A stretch of 14,062 nucleotides of DNA from an uncultured Gammaproteobacteria bacterium (GCA_905480305.1 CAJQPV010000333.1:1-14062); one strand, 5' to 3'. Numbered from the stretch's first letter, positions 1 to 9,324 are shown. A program made the numbers and translations. The notes: a model not told the origin generated them from the sequence alone.

Positions 1-1
1 G

Positions 2-271
2 GATATGACCGAGGGTCCGCACATCGAACGCGAGATGATGCTGGTGAAGGTGCAGGCCCAGGGTGAGCAACGCAATGAGCTGAAGCGTGTTTCCGATATC
101 TTCCGCGGCCGTATCATTGATGTGACTGATGAAAACTACACCATTGAGTTAACAGGGGCCGGTGACAAGCTGGACGCTTTTTTACAGGCGCTCAACAAGA
201 GCGTCATCATCGAAGTAGTTCGTTCCGGGGTTTCCGGTATTGCACGTGGAGACCGTTCGCTGACCCTCTGA
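2..271 (+). CDS. ilvH: Acetolactate synthase small (regulatory) subunit, 3' part
   Basis: This is the C-terminal part, about 89 residues, of the regulatory subunit of acetohydroxyacid synthase. That enzyme makes acetolactate and acetohydroxybutyrate, the first common step of valine, leucine and isoleucine synthesis. The reading frame is open to the window's left edge, so the true start lies outside. The ATG at position 5 is internal, because the visible text DMTEGPHIEREMMLVKV is a mid-protein motif of IlvH. What remains is the end of the ACT-domain half and the C-terminal regulatory domain, ending in a short tail after the GVSGIARGDR motif. ilvC follows 67 bases later on the same strand, the usual ilvBHC operon order. 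Identification is firm; full length and regulation cannot be judged. Confidence 0.93.
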   Translation, partial: DMTEGPHIEREMMLVKVQAQGEQRNELKRVSDIFRGRIIDVTDENYTIELTGAGDKLDAFLQALNKSVIIEVVRSGVSGIARGDRSLTL

Positions 272-284
272 AATATTTCACTAA

Positions 285-1355
<1,071 letters not shown>

Positions 1356-1413
1356 GGTCATCTCCTTCCTGATACAAACAGTCGGAACCGGATGACGCTG
1401 TGAACTGCTGCCA

Positions 1414-2010
1414 ATGATTGCTCGTGAGGGGCTTGCTCCATTGCTGGCAGTTATTCTGGCGGCAGTGTTGGTGATGCATTTCATGGGTGCTATGCAGTCA
1501 CTGGCCTTCTGGATTTTTGGACTGTTGTTGCTGGTAATGTTCCGCGACCCGGATCGTGAAATCCCTTCACAGCCACTGGCTGTTGTCAGTCCGGCCGACG
1601 GCAGGGTGGTCACAGTCAGTAACGAGTATGACCCTTACCTGTTACGGCAATGCATCCGGGTAACGGTGCAAATGCATTCCTATGGTGTTTTCACTACACG
1701 CAGCCCGGTTGAGGGCAAGGTGCTGGAGCCGCCCAATTATCCGGAGGGTGGCAACAAACCACACGGTGTCTGGCTGCAGACCGACGAGGGCGATGATATT
1801 GTCATGGTCATGATGCGCGGACGTTTGAACACCGCGCCGCATTGTTATATCCGTTTCGGCGAACGTACCGGTCAGGGAAAACGCTGCGGTTTTGTGCATC
1901 TCGGTGGGCGTGTTGATGTTTATCTCCCCGAGAACAGTCGACTGGTTGTGGCCGAGGGGGACGTGGTGCATAGTGGTGCTGACCCGCTTGCCTTTCTGGT
2001 ACCTGCCTGA
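1414..2010 (+). CDS. Short phosphatidylserine decarboxylase-like protein lacking the pyruvoyl serine
   Basis: A 198-residue protein of the short (Psd-A/archaetidylserine) decarboxylase family. Normal members cleave themselves at a Gly-Ser pair to make a pyruvoyl cofactor and convert phosphatidylserine to phosphatidylethanolamine at the membrane. Seen here: the N-terminal IAREG motif, two hydrophobic stretches at about residues 8-25 and 28-43, FRDP (43-46), PADG (60-63), RSPVEG (96-101) and GRVDVYLP (165-172). However, the family motif FGSRVDVYLP reads LGGRVDVYLP, so the processed serine is glycine at residue 165. The family's NVH-x-NRSPV reads GVFTTRSPV, so the conserved histidine is F93. The frame is intact and the domain fold seems kept, so this may be a pseudoenzyme or have another role. 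It lies 18 bases before pssA, which makes the phosphatidylserine such enzymes use. The start is the only ATG that fits; no strong ribosome site is seen. Family assignment is good; decarboxylase activity is doubtful. Confidence 0.85.
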   Translation: MIAREGLAPLLAVILAAVLVMHFMGAMQSLAFWIFGLLLLVMFRDPDREIPSQPLAVVSPADGRVVTVSNEYDPYLLRQCIRVTVQMHSYGVFTTRSPVEGKVLEPPNYPEGGNKPHGVWLQTDEGDDIVMVMMRGRLNTAPHCYIRFGERTGQGKRCGFVHLGGRVDVYLPENSRLVVAEGDVVHSGADPLAFLVPA

Positions 2011-2028
2011 AACCGGTGATATCTGATT

Positions 2029-2793
2029 ATGGATACAGATAACAAACAACAACGTTCACGCCGCGGTATTTACCTGTTGCCGAACATGATTACCACCGCC
2101 GGTCTGTTCTCCGGTTTTTACGCCATTGTGGCGGCGATGAACGGCCGCTTTGAAGCAGCTGCGATAGCCATCTTTATTTCCATGGTGATGGATGGCCTTG
2201 ACGGCCGTGTTGCGCGGTTGACAAATACGCAAAGTGATTTCGGGGTTCAGTATGACAGCCTTTCGGACATGGTTTGTTTCGGGCTGGCTCCGGCACTGAT
2301 TATGTATGAATGGGCATTGCGCGATATGGTTAGCGTCGGTTGGGCAAAGCTCGGCTGGCTGGGTGCCTTTATCTATACCGCCAGCGCAGCATTGCGGCTG
2401 GCACGCTTCAATGCTCAGGTAGCCACCGCAGAAAAAAGTTATTTCAGAGGGTTGCCGAGTCCGTCAGCAGCCGGTGTGCTGGCCGGCCTGGTCTGGGCGG
2501 CCACTGATTTGGGTTTGAGAGGCGATGACGTGGTTTACCTTGTCTTCGTGTTGACGGTGTCGATGGGCCTGTTAATGGTCAGTAACATTCGTTATTACAG
2601 CTTTAAGGAATTCCATTTCAATAACCGGGTCTCCTTTGTTGCGATTCTGGTTGTTGTGCTGGTGTATGCCTTTGCGTCGATCGATCCGCCCAAGGTTCTG
2701 TTTCTCAGTTTTCTGGGATACTCCATTTTCGGGATTATCTACACCCTGGTGGGGATCAGGAACCGGCGCAAGTCAAGAAAACGCGGAGAATGA
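2029..2793 (+). CDS. pssA: CDP-diacylglycerol--serine O-phosphatidyltransferase
   Basis: Integral membrane enzyme that joins CDP-diacylglycerol and serine to form phosphatidylserine and CMP. The 254-residue protein has the complete CDP-alcohol phosphatidyltransferase signature near residues 60-85: DGLDGRVAR, then eight residues, G, and the paired aspartates in YDSLSD, matching D-x2-DG-x2-AR-x8-G-x3-D-x3-D. Several hydrophobic segments follow (about residues 100-125, 145-165, 170-187, 203-220, 222-245) and the C-terminus is basic (RNRRKSRKR). This is the multi-pass type II form found in Bacillus and many proteobacteria, not the soluble E. coli type. It follows the psd-like gene by 18 bases and probably belongs to the ilv transcription unit. 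Its stop codon lies in the 12-base palindrome at 2791-2802. Confidence 0.95.
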   Translation: MDTDNKQQRSRRGIYLLPNMITTAGLFSGFYAIVAAMNGRFEAAAIAIFISMVMDGLDGRVARLTNTQSDFGVQYDSLSDMVCFGLAPALIMYEWALRDMVSVGWAKLGWLGAFIYTASAALRLARFNAQVATAEKSYFRGLPSPSAAGVLAGLVWAATDLGLRGDDVVYLVFVLTVSMGLLMVSNIRYYSFKEFHFNNRVSFVAILVVVLVYAFASIDPPKVLFLSFLGYSIFGIIYTLVGIRNRRKSRKRGE

Positions 2794-2802
2794 CGGCCGT
2801 CA
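2791..2802. repeat. Perfect 12-base palindrome TGACGGCCGTCA
   Basis: A perfect palindrome that includes the pssA stop codon and lies about 22 bases upstream of the TATAAT box of the leuA leader. It could be an operator near the -35 region, or chance: a few 12-base palindromes are expected in 14 kb. Confidence 0.3.
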
Positions 2803-2824
2803 GGGGTTGGCAATCTGAGGACTT

Positions 2825-2830
2825 TATAAT
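2825..2830 (+). promoter_or_regulatory. Putative -10 box of the leuA leader transcript
   Basis: A perfect TATAAT hexamer in the gap between pssA and leuA. No good -35 lies at the standard distance; TTGGCA at 2807-2812 is only 12 bases upstream. If this box is used, transcription would begin near 2837, leaving only about five bases before the leader peptide's ATG at 2842. The leader would then be nearly leaderless, or the true promoter lies further upstream. Confidence 0.45.
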
Positions 2831-2841
2831 AGTCTTTAACC

Positions 2842-2946
2842 ATGGTTCGCTGTAAAAATACAATCTGTGGTTCTTTTCAGGATCCGGCCAGGGCCGGTTT
2901 CCTGCTGCTGTTATCCCTCCTGCGACTGCTGCCTGCGGGCAGATAA
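2842..2946 (+). CDS. Leucine-rich leader peptide of leuA (attenuator)
   Basis: A 34-codon ORF between pssA and leuA, reading ATG to TAA. Residues 21-30 are LLLLSLLRLL: eight leucine codons in ten (2902-2931: CTG CTG CTG TTA TCC CTC CTG CGA CTG CTG). A run of control codons just before the gene for the first leucine-specific enzyme is the hallmark of transcription attenuation, in which ribosomes stall when charged leucyl-tRNA is scarce. An in-frame TAG at 2830-2832 leaves ATG 2842 as the only start. No Shine-Dalgarno sequence is obvious; GAGGA at 2817-2821 is too far away. Alternatively the leucine run could be chance, since this frame is short, but position and composition argue against it. 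Confidence 0.7.
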   Translation: MVRCKNTICGSFQDPARAGFLLLLSLLRLLPAGR

Positions 2947-3018
2947 TCCATATGCCTGGCGAGGTAAAACGCGGCAAAAAACAATATTTTATTTTCAGCA
3001 ACCTGAACTGTACAGGTT
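2884..3018 (+). promoter_or_regulatory. Candidate attenuator RNA structures upstream of leuA
   Basis: Several mutually exclusive pairings overlap and follow the leader peptide. CCGGC 2884-2888 can pair with GCCGG 2893-2897. GCCAGG 2887-2892 can pair perfectly with CCTGGC 2955-2960. CGGGCA 2936-2941 can pair with TGCCTG 2953-2958 with one wobble. A further hairpin pairs AACCTG 3000-3005 with CAGGTT 3013-3018. A T-rich stretch lies at 2984-2996, but no strong GC hairpin sits directly before it, so a classical rho-independent attenuator terminator is not evident. Competing structures are seen directly; their role in attenuation is inferred. Confidence 0.4.
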
Positions 3019-3077
3019 TGGTGAATTGAGGTGGCCCGTGATGCAGGCAGGTGACGGGACCCTGATGGAGTCTAATG

Positions 3078-4628
3078 ATGAGTAATCATGACAAATTAAT
3101 AATTTTTGATACCACCTTGCGTGATGGCGAGCAGAGTCCCGGGGCATCCATGACGCGTGACGAGAAGGTGCGCATTGCCAAGGCACTGGAGCGGATGCGC
3201 GTTGATGTGATTGAAGCCGGTTTTCCGATTGCCAGCCAGGGTGATTTTGAAGCAGTTAGTGCGGTGGCTCGTGCAGTGACAGAGAGTACCGTTTGTGGAC
3301 TGGCCCGGGCGCTGGACAAGGATATAGACCGTGCCGGTGAGGCGCTGAAGCCGGCTGCATCGGCACGTATACATACCTTTATAGCGACATCACCGATCCA
3401 TATGAAGATGAAGCTGCGCATGGAGCCTGACCAGGTGCTCGAGCAGGCGGTGAAAGCGGTCAGACGGGCGCGGCAATATACTGACAATGTCGAGTTTTCT
3501 CCGGAAGATGCCGGCCGTTCGGAGACGGACTTCCTCTGCCGTGTGCTGGAAGCCGTTATTGATGCCGGTGCCACGACGGTGAATATACCGGATACCGTTG
3601 GTTACAACCTGCCGCACCAGTTCGGTGAATTGATTCGTACCTTGATTGAAAGGGTTCCCAACTCAGACAAGGCAGTGTTCTCGGTGCATTGCCACAACGA
3701 CCTGGGTCTTGCCGTTGGTAATTCGTTGTCAGCTGTACTGAATGGCGCGCGTCAGGTTGAGTGCACCATAAACGGGCTTGGCGAGCGCGCCGGTAATGCC
3801 TCGCTGGAAGAAGTCGTGATGTCGGTGCAAACACGACAGGATATCTTTCCCTGTAAAACCAGCCTTGATACTACGCAAATTATGACGTGTTCGCGGCTGG
3901 TTTCGAGTATTACCGGTTTTGCCGTACAGCCGAACAAGGCGATTGTCGGTGCAAATGCCTTTGCGCATGAATCTGGTATCCATCAGGACGGTGTCCTCAA
4001 GAGTCGCGAGACCTATGAAATCATGCGCGCACAAGATGTCGGCTGGTCCGAGAACCGCATTGTGCTTGGCAAACACTCGGGCCGGAATGCCTTTCGAACG
4101 CGGTTGAAAAAACTGGGTGCTGAATTCGAAAGTGAAGAAGAGCTCAATGCTGCATTTACCCGCTTCAAGGATCTTGCTGACAAGAAGCATGAGATTTTTG
4201 ACGAGGATTTACAGGCGCTGGTGACCGAGTCAGGACTGGAATCAGAAAATGACTGGGTCAAACTGGTATCTCTCAAGTCGTGTTCTGAAACCGGTGAGAC
4301 GCCGCAGGCTGATCTGGTTCTGTGGATTAATGGTGCAGAGAAGCAGGCTTCATGCTCCGGCGGTGGCCAGGTCGATGCGGCATTCAAGGCCATTGAAACG
4401 TTAATCAACAGCGGTACCGAACTGGAGTTGTACTCGGTTAACAATATTACCAGTGGCACAGATGCTCAGGGTGAGGTGACGGTACGACTGAAGCTGAATG
4501 GGCGGATTGTCAACGGGCAGGGGGCGGATACTGACATCGTTATCGCTTCAGCCAAGGCTTATATCAATGCAATCAACAAGATTGTTGAACCTGAGAATCG
4601 CGCACATCCGCAGTTGGGTGATGTTTAG
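3078..4628 (+). CDS. leuA: 2-isopropylmalate synthase
   Basis: Condenses acetyl-CoA with 2-oxoisovalerate to 2-isopropylmalate, the committed and normally leucine-inhibited step of leucine synthesis. The protein is 516 residues, the usual length of the proteobacterial form. The N-terminal TIM barrel begins with [16 protein letters not shown] (metal ligand D11) and carries the metal-binding HCH at H204/H206 followed by [10 protein letters not shown], then [13 protein letters not shown] with N240. The linker and C-terminal allosteric LeuA dimer domain (from about residue 390) are present, with GTDAQGEV typical of the regulatory domain. Two ATGs are adjacent at 3075 and 3078. GGAG at 3067-3070 is spaced better for 3078, and family members begin [17 protein letters not shown]. 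Expression is probably controlled by the leader ORF and structures at 2842-3018. Confidence 0.96.
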   Translation: MSNHDKLIIFDTTLRDGEQSPGASMTRDEKVRIAKALERMRVDVIEAGFPIASQGDFEAVSAVARAVTESTVCGLARALDKDIDRAGEALKPAASARIHTFIATSPIHMKMKLRMEPDQVLEQAVKAVRRARQYTDNVEFSPEDAGRSETDFLCRVLEAVIDAGATTVNIPDTVGYNLPHQFGELIRTLIERVPNSDKAVFSVHCHNDLGLAVGNSLSAVLNGARQVECTINGLGERAGNASLEEVVMSVQTRQDIFPCKTSLDTTQIMTCSRLVSSITGFAVQPNKAIVGANAFAHESGIHQDGVLKSRETYEIMRAQDVGWSENRIVLGKHSGRNAFRTRLKKLGAEFESEEELNAAFTRFKDLADKKHEIFDEDLQALVTESGLESENDWVKLVSLKSCSETGETPQADLVLWINGAEKQASCSGGGQVDAAFKAIETLINSGTELELYSVNNITSGTDAQGEVTVRLKLNGRIVNGQGADTDIVIASAKAYINAINKIVEPENRAHPQLGDV

Positions 4629-4641
4629 AGTGGATGCCTGC

Positions 4642-5340
4642 ATGATTACGCAAAACCTGAAAAACGAGTATTTGCAAGCGATGGGAGTGCAACGCTGGCT
4701 TGTACGGGCAGCGGGTGAAAGTGCCGTGAATGATGGCTTGCAGGTGCTGGCAAATGATATTGCTGAACCGCTAGCCCATGACTGGGCAGGACTGGAACAA
4801 CAGGTGTCCGCTTGTAAAAAATGCAAGCTGCATGAGACCCGCACGCAAACGGTGTTTGGGATTGGTAATCGACAGGCAGACTGGCTGATTATCGGTGAGG
4901 CGCCGGGTGCTGAAGAAGATCGACAGGGTGAGCCATTTGTCGGTGCTGCCGGCAAACTGCTTACCGAGATGTTGTTTGCAGCAGGGTTCAGTCGGGCAGA
5001 CGTATATATCGCCAATATTTTGAAATGCCGTCCACCCGAAAATCGAGATCCTGCGCCGGAAGAAGTTGCCTGTTGCAATGCCTATTTACAGCAGCAAATA
5101 GCTTTGATGCAACCGCAGCTGATTCTGGCGGTTGGCGGCGTTGCTGCGCATAACCTGTTGCAGACGAATGAGAAGGTCGGACAAATGCGCGGTACGTTGC
5201 ATCACTATGGGGAGACTAATATTCCCCTGGTTGTGACTTACCACCCGGCGTACCTGTTGCGTTCGCCACTGGAAAAGCGCAAAGTTTGGGGTGACCTGCA
5301 ATTTGCACAAGCTGTCTATAAGCGGCTGCGTGCCGAATAA
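4642..5340 (+). CDS. Family 4 uracil-DNA glycosylase with psi-like N-terminal peptide
   Basis: Removes uracil from DNA at the start of base excision repair. From the ATG at 4642 the protein is 232 residues. The glycosylase domain starts near residue 52. It has iron-sulfur cysteines C58-x2-C61, C129 and C144/C145, the family 4 motif GEAPG (85-89) followed by [11 protein letters not shown], and the C-terminal HPAYLLR motif (201-207). Residues 9-22 ([14 protein letters not shown]) fall outside the catalytic domain and resemble the clamp-loader-binding N-terminus of DNA polymerase III psi (HolD). The start at 4642 has a fair ribosome site (GAGTGGA ending at 4634). An ATG at 4621 overlapping the leuA stop is possible and would add seven residues. 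An earlier in-frame start at 4498 would lie deep in leuA and is unlikely. The gene follows leuA by 13 bases and precedes rimI by 21. Confidence 0.9.
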   Translation: MITQNLKNEYLQAMGVQRWLVRAAGESAVNDGLQVLANDIAEPLAHDWAGLEQQVSACKKCKLHETRTQTVFGIGNRQADWLIIGEAPGAEEDRQGEPFVGAAGKLLTEMLFAAGFSRADVYIANILKCRPPENRDPAPEEVACCNAYLQQQIALMQPQLILAVGGVAAHNLLQTNEKVGQMRGTLHHYGETNIPLVVTYHPAYLLRSPLEKRKVWGDLQFAQAVYKRLRAE

Positions 5341-5357
5341 AAAAGAGTCTTTTTATT
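5336..5357. repeat. A/T inverted repeat between the glycosylase gene and rimI
   Basis: AATAAAAA at 5336-5343 is mirrored by TTTTTATT at 5350-5357 across a six-base loop. It spans the glycosylase stop codon and ends just before the rimI start. It has no GC stem, so it is unlikely to be a strong terminator; it could affect rimI translation. Confidence 0.3.
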
Positions 5358-5361
5358 GGTT

Positions 5362-5826
5362 ATGAGCGCAATCCTGAAAGAACCCGCCCTCGAATACAGA
5401 CCGATGCGAGAGGGTGATCTGCCGGAAATAGTTGCCATTGAGCAACAAAGTTATCCGCATCCCTGGACACAGATAATCTTTGGCGATTGCCTGCATGCCG
5501 GTTATAGCTGCTGGGTCTGTGGCCGAAATGGCATGATTGAGGCCTATGGCATCATCAGCATGGCGCTCGGAGAAGCTCATTTGCTTAACATCTGTGTGTG
5601 TAAAGAGTCCCGACTGCAGGGCATTGGCAGGAAGATGCTTCGACATCTGGTGGGGATCGCGCGGCGGCATAACACGGATGTGGTGTTTCTGGAAGTACGT
5701 CCGTCAAACGTTTCGGCGCGTGCCCTTTATGAGGATGAGGGGTTTAACGAACTGGGCTGCCGGCGTGATTATTATCCTGCCGGCGATGGCCGTGAGGATG
5801 CATTGATACTCGCCCGTACCTTGTAA
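5362..5826 (+). CDS. rimI: Ribosomal protein S18 alanine N-acetyltransferase (GNAT family)
   Basis: Acetylates the N-terminal alanine of ribosomal protein S18 using acetyl-CoA. The protein is 154 residues, normal for RimI. It has the early HPWT motif (33-36), the GNAT motif A strand LLNICV and the acetyl-CoA pyrophosphate loop RLQGIGR (84-90), and the RimI motif FLEVRPSN followed by SARALYEDEGF, giving the expected catalytic glutamate (E111) and tyrosine (Y123). The tail RRDYYPAGDGREDALIL is typical of the family. A TTG at 5356 could extend it by two residues, but ATG 5362 is the better start. Its upstream neighbour occupies the position that holD has in E. coli, where holD and rimI are adjacent. 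Confidence 0.92.
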   Translation: MSAILKEPALEYRPMREGDLPEIVAIEQQSYPHPWTQIIFGDCLHAGYSCWVCGRNGMIEAYGIISMALGEAHLLNICVCKESRLQGIGRKMLRHLVGIARRHNTDVVFLEVRPSNVSARALYEDEGFNELGCRRDYYPAGDGREDALILARTL

Positions 5827-5913
5827 CTCATTGTTTTATAAAATCCCGGCGACGTGACCGGCGCCATCAGGTAGAATACGCGCCTTTCTGATAGCTGGAT
5901 TTTCCTGTTTGAC

Positions 5914-7494
5914 ATGAGTAACTCTGAACAAGAGGCGGTACGACGCCGTACCTTTGCCATTATTTCCCACCCGGATGCGGGCAAGACGACCCTGACTGAA
6001 AAGTTACTGCTGTTTGGTGGTGCTATTCAGCTGGCAGGCACGGTGAAGGGTCGCAAGGCCGCACGTCATGCAACCTCCGACTGGATGGAGTTGGAAAAAC
6101 AGCGCGGTATTTCTGTGACATCTTCTGTCATGCAGTTTCCGTACAATGATGCAATCGTGAACCTGCTCGATACCCCGGGCCATGAAGACTTTTCGGAAGA
6201 CACCTACCGGACGCTGACTGCAGTTGATTCCGCGCTCATGGTAATCGACTGTGCCAAGGGTGTTGAGGAGCGTACCATCAAGCTTATGGATGTATGCCGG
6301 TTGCGTGACACGCCGATATCCACATTCATCAACAAACTTGATCGTGAAGGCCGCGACCCCATCGAGTTGCTGGATGAGGTGGAAGAAGTTCTCAAGATCA
6401 AGTGCGCGCCGATTACCTGGCCTATCGGTATGGGGAAGCGCTTCAAGGGGATTTATCACATACTTAACGATGCTGTTCATCTGTACGAGCCGGGTAAGAA
6501 TAACCAGCGACAGGGTGTCGATATTATCCAGGGGCTTGATAACCCCCAGCTGGATGTGGTGCTTGGTGACCAGGCAGATGAATTACGTGAAGAAATTGAG
6601 TTGGTTGCAGGCGCCAGCCATGAGTTTGACCAGCAAGCCTATCTTCGCGGCGAAATAACTCCGGTTTCCTTCGGTTCGGCGATTAATAATTTTGGTGTTA
6701 ACGAATTGCTGGAACATTTTGTCAGCATTGCGCCGTCACCCTTGCCGCGAAAAACAACGACCCGGACGGTTGAGCCGACGGAGGACAAGTTTTCAGGTTT
6801 TGTGTTCAAGATACAGGCAAACATGGATCCGGCACATCGTGATCGCATTGCTTTTCTGCGGATTTGTTCCGGTAGCTATAAAAAAGGCATGAAGATGCGG
6901 CATGTTCGCATAGGCCGTGATGTGCAGGTATCAAATGCGGTGACTTTTCTTGCTTCGGACCGCGGGCATGTAGAAGAAGCCTGCACCGGCGATATTATCG
7001 GCCTGCATAACCATGGCACTATCCGTATCGGAGATACCTTTACCCAGGGGGAAGATCTAAAGTTTACCGGTATTCCGAATTTTGCTCCGGAGTTGTTTCG
7101 ACGCGCCATTCTGAAGGACCCACTACGGATGAAAGCGCTGCAGAAAGGCCTGGACCAGTTGTGTGAAGAGGGCGCTACCCAGTTACTTCGACCGATGAAG
7201 AATAATGCACTGATACTGGGCGCAGTGGGTGTGCTGCAATTTGAGGTGGTAGCGCACCGGTTGAAATCTGAGTATAACGTGGAATGCCAGTTTGAGTCTG
7301 TGTCTGTTGCGACAGCGCGCTGGATAGAATGTGATGATCACGCAATGGAAGAACAGTTCCGTGCCAAGGCGTATGACAATCTGGGTGAAGACCAGAGTGG
7401 CGCGCTTGTTTATATTGCGCCGACGCGGGTGAATCTTGATCTGGCTATTGAGAAATGGCCTGAGATAAGGTTTCTGTCTACACGGGAACATTAG
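5914..7494 (+). CDS. prfC: Peptide chain release factor 3
   Basis: GTPase that recycles release factors RF1 and RF2 from the ribosome after peptide release. The 526-residue length is standard. The GTP-binding domain shows G1 at SHPDAGKTT (18-26), the switch region [11 protein letters not shown]3 at DTPGHEDF (86-93) and G4 at NKLD (140-143). Domain 2 (about 290-380) and the RF3-specific C-terminal domain (about 390-526) are complete; [17 protein letters not shown] is the characteristic conserved block. It stands 87 bases after rimI. TAGAAT at 5872-5877 may be a -10 box, but no convincing -35 accompanies it. The 3' end faces the ycgN-like gene only seven bases away, with no terminator visible. 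Confidence 0.97.
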   Translation: MSNSEQEAVRRRTFAIISHPDAGKTTLTEKLLLFGGAIQLAGTVKGRKAARHATSDWMELEKQRGISVTSSVMQFPYNDAIVNLLDTPGHEDFSEDTYRTLTAVDSALMVIDCAKGVEERTIKLMDVCRLRDTPISTFINKLDREGRDPIELLDEVEEVLKIKCAPITWPIGMGKRFKGIYHILNDAVHLYEPGKNNQRQGVDIIQGLDNPQLDVVLGDQADELREEIELVAGASHEFDQQAYLRGEITPVSFGSAINNFGVNELLEHFVSIAPSPLPRKTTTRTVEPTEDKFSGFVFKIQANMDPAHRDRIAFLRICSGSYKKGMKMRHVRIGRDVQVSNAVTFLASDRGHVEEACTGDIIGLHNHGTIRIGDTFTQGEDLKFTGIPNFAPELFRRAILKDPLRMKALQKGLDQLCEEGATQLLRPMKNNALILGAVGVLQFEVVAHRLKSEYNVECQFESVSVATARWIECDDHAMEEQFRAKAYDNLGEDQSGALVYIAPTRVNLDLAIEKWPEIRFLSTREH

Positions 7495-7501
7495 GCGCTT
7501 T

Positions 7502-7954
7502 TCAGAAGTCAATCCAGCTGACGATGTGCTCTTCCAGTTGTTCCTCCGGTACACGGTCTTCGCCAATGGTGCGGTTACGAACAGATATTTTTGCCTCGTG
7601 AACGGTATCCGGGTTACCGGAAACCAGTGGGTGCCACCATTCCAGATCAAGTCCATGCGCAAGCCGTCGATAGGCGCAGCTGACAGGCAGCCAGTCATAG
7701 TGCTGCCGGTCTGTGGGTGATAACACCAGGCAGTCCTTTACCAGCGCTATCCGCTCCGGGTAGTTTTTACAACGACAGGTTTCATCGTTGAGCAAGCGGC
7801 AGGCAACATTAGTGTAAAAGTATAAGCCGGTATCAATATCTTCCAGTTTTTGCAGGCAACACCGGCCGCAACCGTCACAGAGTGACTCCCATTCTTCGGG
7901 TGTCATCTCCTCCAGTGTTTTTGTGTTCCAAAATGGCAGTGCTTCTGTAACCAT
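7502..7954 (-). CDS. ycgN: YcgN family cysteine-cluster protein (UPF0260)
   Basis: A 150-residue protein of the UPF0260/YkgJ-like cysteine-cluster group. Its biochemical role is not established; the clustered cysteines suggest metal or iron-sulfur binding. The diagnostic N-terminus [18 protein letters not shown] is followed by CDGCGRCC (C26, C29, C32, C33), then C52, C60, C62, C75 and C93. [15 protein letters not shown] and a C-terminal SWIDF also match the family. Length is normal. It is transcribed toward prfC and has no partner on its strand. The start at 7954 gives the expected family N-terminus, although the upstream ribosome site is weak. Confidence 0.9.
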   Translation of the reverse strand: MVTEALPFWNTKTLEEMTPEEWESLCDGCGRCCLQKLEDIDTGLYFYTNVACRLLNDETCRCKNYPERIALVKDCLVLSPTDRQHYDWLPVSCAYRRLAHGLDLEWWHPLVSGNPDTVHEAKISVRNRTIGEDRVPEEQLEEHIVSWIDF

Positions 7955-8020
7955 GGTGATATCTATTGGTGTTCAGAGCCTATTATCCATGAAAATCATG
8001 ATTTATTCCGGACAGGTAAA

Positions 8021-9283
8021 GTGAGCGGTACCCGGCAGAAATGGGGCTGGGCCATGTATGACTGGGCAAATTCGGCTTTTGCAACCACGGTGATGGCCGG
8101 TTTTTTTCCTGTTTTCTTCAAGGAATACTGGAATTCCGGGGTGGATGCCGCTACCAGCACCTTCAGGCTCGGTATGGCTAATTCACTTGCAAGCCTGTTG
8201 ATTGTCCTGCTGGCGCCATTGCTTGGTGCTATTGCCGATTGCATGAGCCGGCGCAAGGCCATGTTGTTTTCATTTGCCTTTCTTGGGGTGTTAATGACAG
8301 CCGGGTTATATCTAATCGGTGAGGGCGACTGGTTCCTTGCAGCTTTTTTGTATGTGCTTGCCTTGATTGGCTTTTCCGGGAGTAATGTATTTTACGACTC
8401 GCTGCTGCCGTTTGTGTCCCGTAAAGATAAAATCGACCAGACATCTGCGCTTGGTTTTTCGATGGGATACCTGGGGGGTGGCATACTCTTATCAATCAAT
8501 GTATTGATGGCGTTGCACCCGGAAAAATTTGGTCTCGCTGACGGGGCAGCAGCCATACGCATATCATTTCTGATGGTTGCTGCCTGGTGGCTGATTTTTT
8601 CTCTGCCGTTGATGTTGCTGGTTGAGGAGCCGGATGGAAGTGCTTCAGGCTGGTCAGTAAATGTGTTGCAAGCAGGTTTTAAGCGGGTGTGGACAACGTT
8701 GCAGGAAGTCAGGCAGCTTCGAAATATCTGGTTATTTCTGGTTGCGTACTGGTTATACATAGATGGTGTTGACACGATAGTTCGCATGGCCGTTGACTAT
8801 GGATTATCTCTTGGCTTTGATCAGAACAGCCTGATTACTGCGCTTCTCATAACCCAGTTCACGGGGTTTCCCGCAGCCATTGCCTTTGGCTGGTTCGGCG
8901 GACGTTACGGACCGAAGACAGGTATTTTTATTGGTCTGGCTGTTTACATCGTGGTTACAGTCTGGGCATCGGTAATGGATTCAGTTTCCGAGTTCTATTA
9001 TCTCGCTTTTCTCATTGGACTTGCGCAAGGTGGTATACAGGCTCTGAGTCGTTCGCTGTATGCGCGGATGATTCCGCCTGATCGCAGTGCAGAGTTCTTT
9101 GGTTTTTATAATATGCTTGGAAAATTTGCGGCTATCCTGGGGCCCGTTATGATCGGCTGGGTGGGCGTTATTTCGGGTAATCCACGTACAGGGATACTTT
9201 CATTGCTTGTTTTATTTGTAGTGGGTGGCTTCATCTTGACGAAAGTTAATGTGCCGGACTCGAAAGAAATACCAGTGAGGTAA
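8021..9283 (+). CDS. MFS transporter, UMF1 / Atg22-like family
   Basis: A 420-residue multi-pass membrane protein of the UMF1 (Atg22-like) branch of the major facilitator superfamily; the substrate is unknown. The family opening WGWAMYDWANSAFATT lies at residues 9-24. About eleven or twelve hydrophobic helices can be followed to the C-terminus. The loop after the second helix has DCMSRRK, resembling the MFS motif between helices 2 and 3, and QALSRSLYARMIPP is the typical UMF1 block in the second half. The start is GTG at 8021 with AGG at 8014-8016; this gives the right N-terminus, while the first in-frame ATG at 8054 would remove part of the signature. It is divergent from the ycgN-like gene and is the last housekeeping-like gene before the AT-rich DSF region. 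No functional link with DSF can be shown. Confidence 0.88.
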   Translation: MSGTRQKWGWAMYDWANSAFATTVMAGFFPVFFKEYWNSGVDAATSTFRLGMANSLASLLIVLLAPLLGAIADCMSRRKAMLFSFAFLGVLMTAGLYLIGEGDWFLAAFLYVLALIGFSGSNVFYDSLLPFVSRKDKIDQTSALGFSMGYLGGGILLSINVLMALHPEKFGLADGAAAIRISFLMVAAWWLIFSLPLMLLVEEPDGSASGWSVNVLQAGFKRVWTTLQEVRQLRNIWLFLVAYWLYIDGVDTIVRMAVDYGLSLGFDQNSLITALLITQFTGFPAAIAFGWFGGRYGPKTGIFIGLAVYIVVTVWASVMDSVSEFYYLAFLIGLAQGGIQALSRSLYARMIPPDRSAEFFGFYNMLGKFAAILGPVMIGWVGVISGNPRTGILSLLVLFVVGGFILTKVNVPDSKEIPVR

Positions 9284-9324
9284 GGTTCTGTGTGCCTATC
9301 AGACTGGGGGAAGTCCATTCTTGT

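Noticed and set aside
3086..3574. Open frame of 162 codons on the minus strand
   Set aside because: Entirely antisense to the conserved TIM barrel of leuA; no recognisable domain.
4498..4641. Longer start for the uracil-DNA glycosylase inside leuA
   Set aside because: It would overlap the well-conserved leuA end by over 100 bases; the HolD-like peptide begins just after the 4642 ATG, which has a fair ribosome site.
5872..5877. TAGAAT as a prfC promoter -10 box
   Set aside because: No recognisable -35 sequence at suitable spacing; not listed as a promoter feature.
7989..8024. 11-codon ORF whose stop overlaps the UMF1 transporter GTG start
   Set aside because: No clear ribosome site and no unusual codon content; the overlap with GTGA is easily chance.
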